From an uncultured Treponema sp. (GTDB taxonomy: Bacteria; Spirochaetota; Spirochaetia; Treponematales; Treponemataceae), in the NCBI GenBank assembly GCA_945833725.1, contig CAMAFU010000105.1, forward strand, positions 1 to 6,705: a DNA stretch of 6,705 bases. The letters are read 5' to 3'. The translations under genes and the position numbers were made by a program. The first letter of the stretch is position 1; every line of letters starts with the position of its first letter. The notes under the pieces were generated by a model. The model did no database searches. It was not told the origin of the DNA and worked only from the letters and a program-made list of their open reading frames with translations. Below, one piece after another: positions 5,704 to 6,705 of the stretch.

Positions 5704-6705
5704 ATGAAATCTGGAAACATAAGCCTTCTTTTTACAATGGCATGGAAAAACATAAGACGCAATAAAAGGCGTTCTATTTTAACAGGCGGTGCACTTTTTT
5801 TAGTTACTCTTTTTGTTACATTATATATGGCAATAGAATACGGTTCTATGGACGATATGAAATTCAACATTGTTCATAATAAAATGGGTGTAATACGAAT
5901 ACGAAATCCGCTGTATACAAAAAATGAGAGGATAAATCCTTTAAGTCAGTATGTACCAGACACAGTTAATGTAATTGAAAAACTTAAATCTTTTCCTGAA
6001 ATAACAAAGGCAGAAGCAAAAATTGTTACGGGAGCGGCAGTTTATCAGAATGGAGATACAAAAAGTTCCAGCCTTATTGGAATAAACTTTGCCGACAACA
6101 ATTATTTTAAAGACAGGGATATGCAGGTTTTAAGCGGTGATATTCAACTGTTAAAAGATTTTTCCCTGTCATCCTTAAAAAAAAGCAGACTTTGTGCAGT
6201 AACAGATCATTTTGCATCATCTTTTAATCTAAAAGCCGGCGACAAATTTACGATTATGACACAAACGGCAAGAAACGGAACAAACGGATGTACCCTTACA
6301 GTTCAGGCTGTAATTCATCTTTCTGACGGAGATTATGCAGGAAACTTTATTTTTATGGACTTTGACCAGTTGTCTTCCATTCTCCGCATGAATGGGAATG
6401 CAACGGAAATTTTAGTTTTTACAGAAGACTGGCAGGACATTGAAAAAACAAAAAATCTTGCAGCCAGACTTAAAGAAACAGAAGAATTTGCTTCTCTGGA
6501 AATTACACCATGGATTGAAGGAAATTCTTTTCTTCAACTTTTAGAATTTACTGACCAGATTTATTTTATTTTTGCCTTGATTTTCTTTGCCCTGTCTGCA
6601 ATCGTAATTTTTAATTCATCAATGCTTAGTGTAATGGAGCGGAAAAAAGAAATTGGTTCCCTTTTATCTTTTGGAATGGAAGGAAAAAAAGTTGTGTTTT
6701 TATTT
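5704..6705 (+). CDS. ABC exporter permease 2, FtsX/MacB-like (partial, runs off the right edge)
   Basis: An open frame of 334 codons with no stop before the window ends. It starts MKSGNISLLFTMAWKNIRR, the same MAWKNI cytoplasmic opening as permease 1. Span 1 is about 25-42, the extracytoplasmic domain about 43-284, span 2 about 286-306, followed by the conserved loop MERKKEIGSLLSFG (311-324). The last two spans expected for the family, roughly 80-100 residues, lie beyond the edge. The ATG at 5704 follows GGGGA at a suitable distance; an in-frame ATG at 5692 has no ribosome binding site. Its large domain differs clearly from that of permease 1, so the two are paralogues that probably form a heterodimer with the ATPase. 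It lies 218 bp after permease 1 because of the repeat element between them, so its expression depends on readthrough or an unseen promoter. Confidence 0.88.
   Translation, partial: MKSGNISLLFTMAWKNIRRNKRRSILTGGALFLVTLFVTLYMAIEYGSMDDMKFNIVHNKMGVIRIRNPLYTKNERINPLSQYVPDTVNVIEKLKSFPEITKAEAKIVTGAAVYQNGDTKSSSLIGINFADNNYFKDRDMQVLSGDIQLLKDFSLSSLKKSRLCAVTDHFASSFNLKAGDKFTIMTQTARNGTNGCTLTVQAVIHLSDGDYAGNFIFMDFDQLSSILRMNGNATEILVFTEDWQDIEKTKNLAARLKETEEFASLEITPWIEGNSFLQLLEFTDQIYFIFALIFFALSAIVIFNSSMLSVMERKKEIGSLLSFGMEGKKVVFLF

Noticed and set aside
5514..5870. 118-codon minus-strand frame across the repeat element and permease 2
   Set aside because: It is antisense to the real permease start and reads through the inverted repeat ends; no ribosome binding site or recognisable domain.

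Overview
The window looks like part of a spirochaete chromosome, most likely a Treponema of the gut or rumen type. The clues are the AT-rich coding style, the short AT-rich spacers loaded with small palindromic repeats, and a long periplasmic-sensor GGDEF-EAL protein. This assignment is inference from style; no marker gene is present.

Layout. Positions 1-348 hold no convincing gene. They are a mosaic of short repeats: two copies of a 76-80 bp unit, two copies of a 23 bp unit, and a nested inverted repeat. A 45-codon gene on the minus strand (349-486), absent from a standard ORF list because it is short, encodes a single-span membrane peptide behind a perfect Shine-Dalgarno sequence. The divergent spacer (487-676) carries a 27 bp dyad followed by T-runs. 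Positions 677-3205 (+) encode an 842-residue inner-membrane c-di-GMP enzyme: an N-terminal anchor, a periplasmic domain resembling ABC substrate-binding proteins, a second membrane span, then GGDEF and EAL domains, both with intact signature residues.

The spacer 3206-3480 holds a 29-codon relic that may be the start of a LytTR-type regulator, followed by three consecutive small hairpins. After it comes an ABC exporter operon: an ATPase (3481-4194), a first FtsX/MacB-type permease (4208-5485) and a second, different permease that runs off the right edge (5704 onward). ATPase and first permease are nearly contiguous. The two permease genes are separated by about 160 bp that look like a small MITE-like element with 15 bp terminal inverted repeats and a possible 6 bp target duplication.

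How it fits together. One ATPase and two non-identical permeases suggest a heteromeric MacB/LolCDE-like machine acting on a substrate in or outside the inner membrane; the sequence does not reveal the substrate. The c-di-GMP enzyme and the exporter are on the same strand but separated by 275 bp of decayed and structured sequence, so they are probably separate transcription units. The most unusual material is the non-coding sequence: repeat mosaic, hairpin leader and the element inside the exporter operon. I see no clear evidence of a wholly new multi-gene system.
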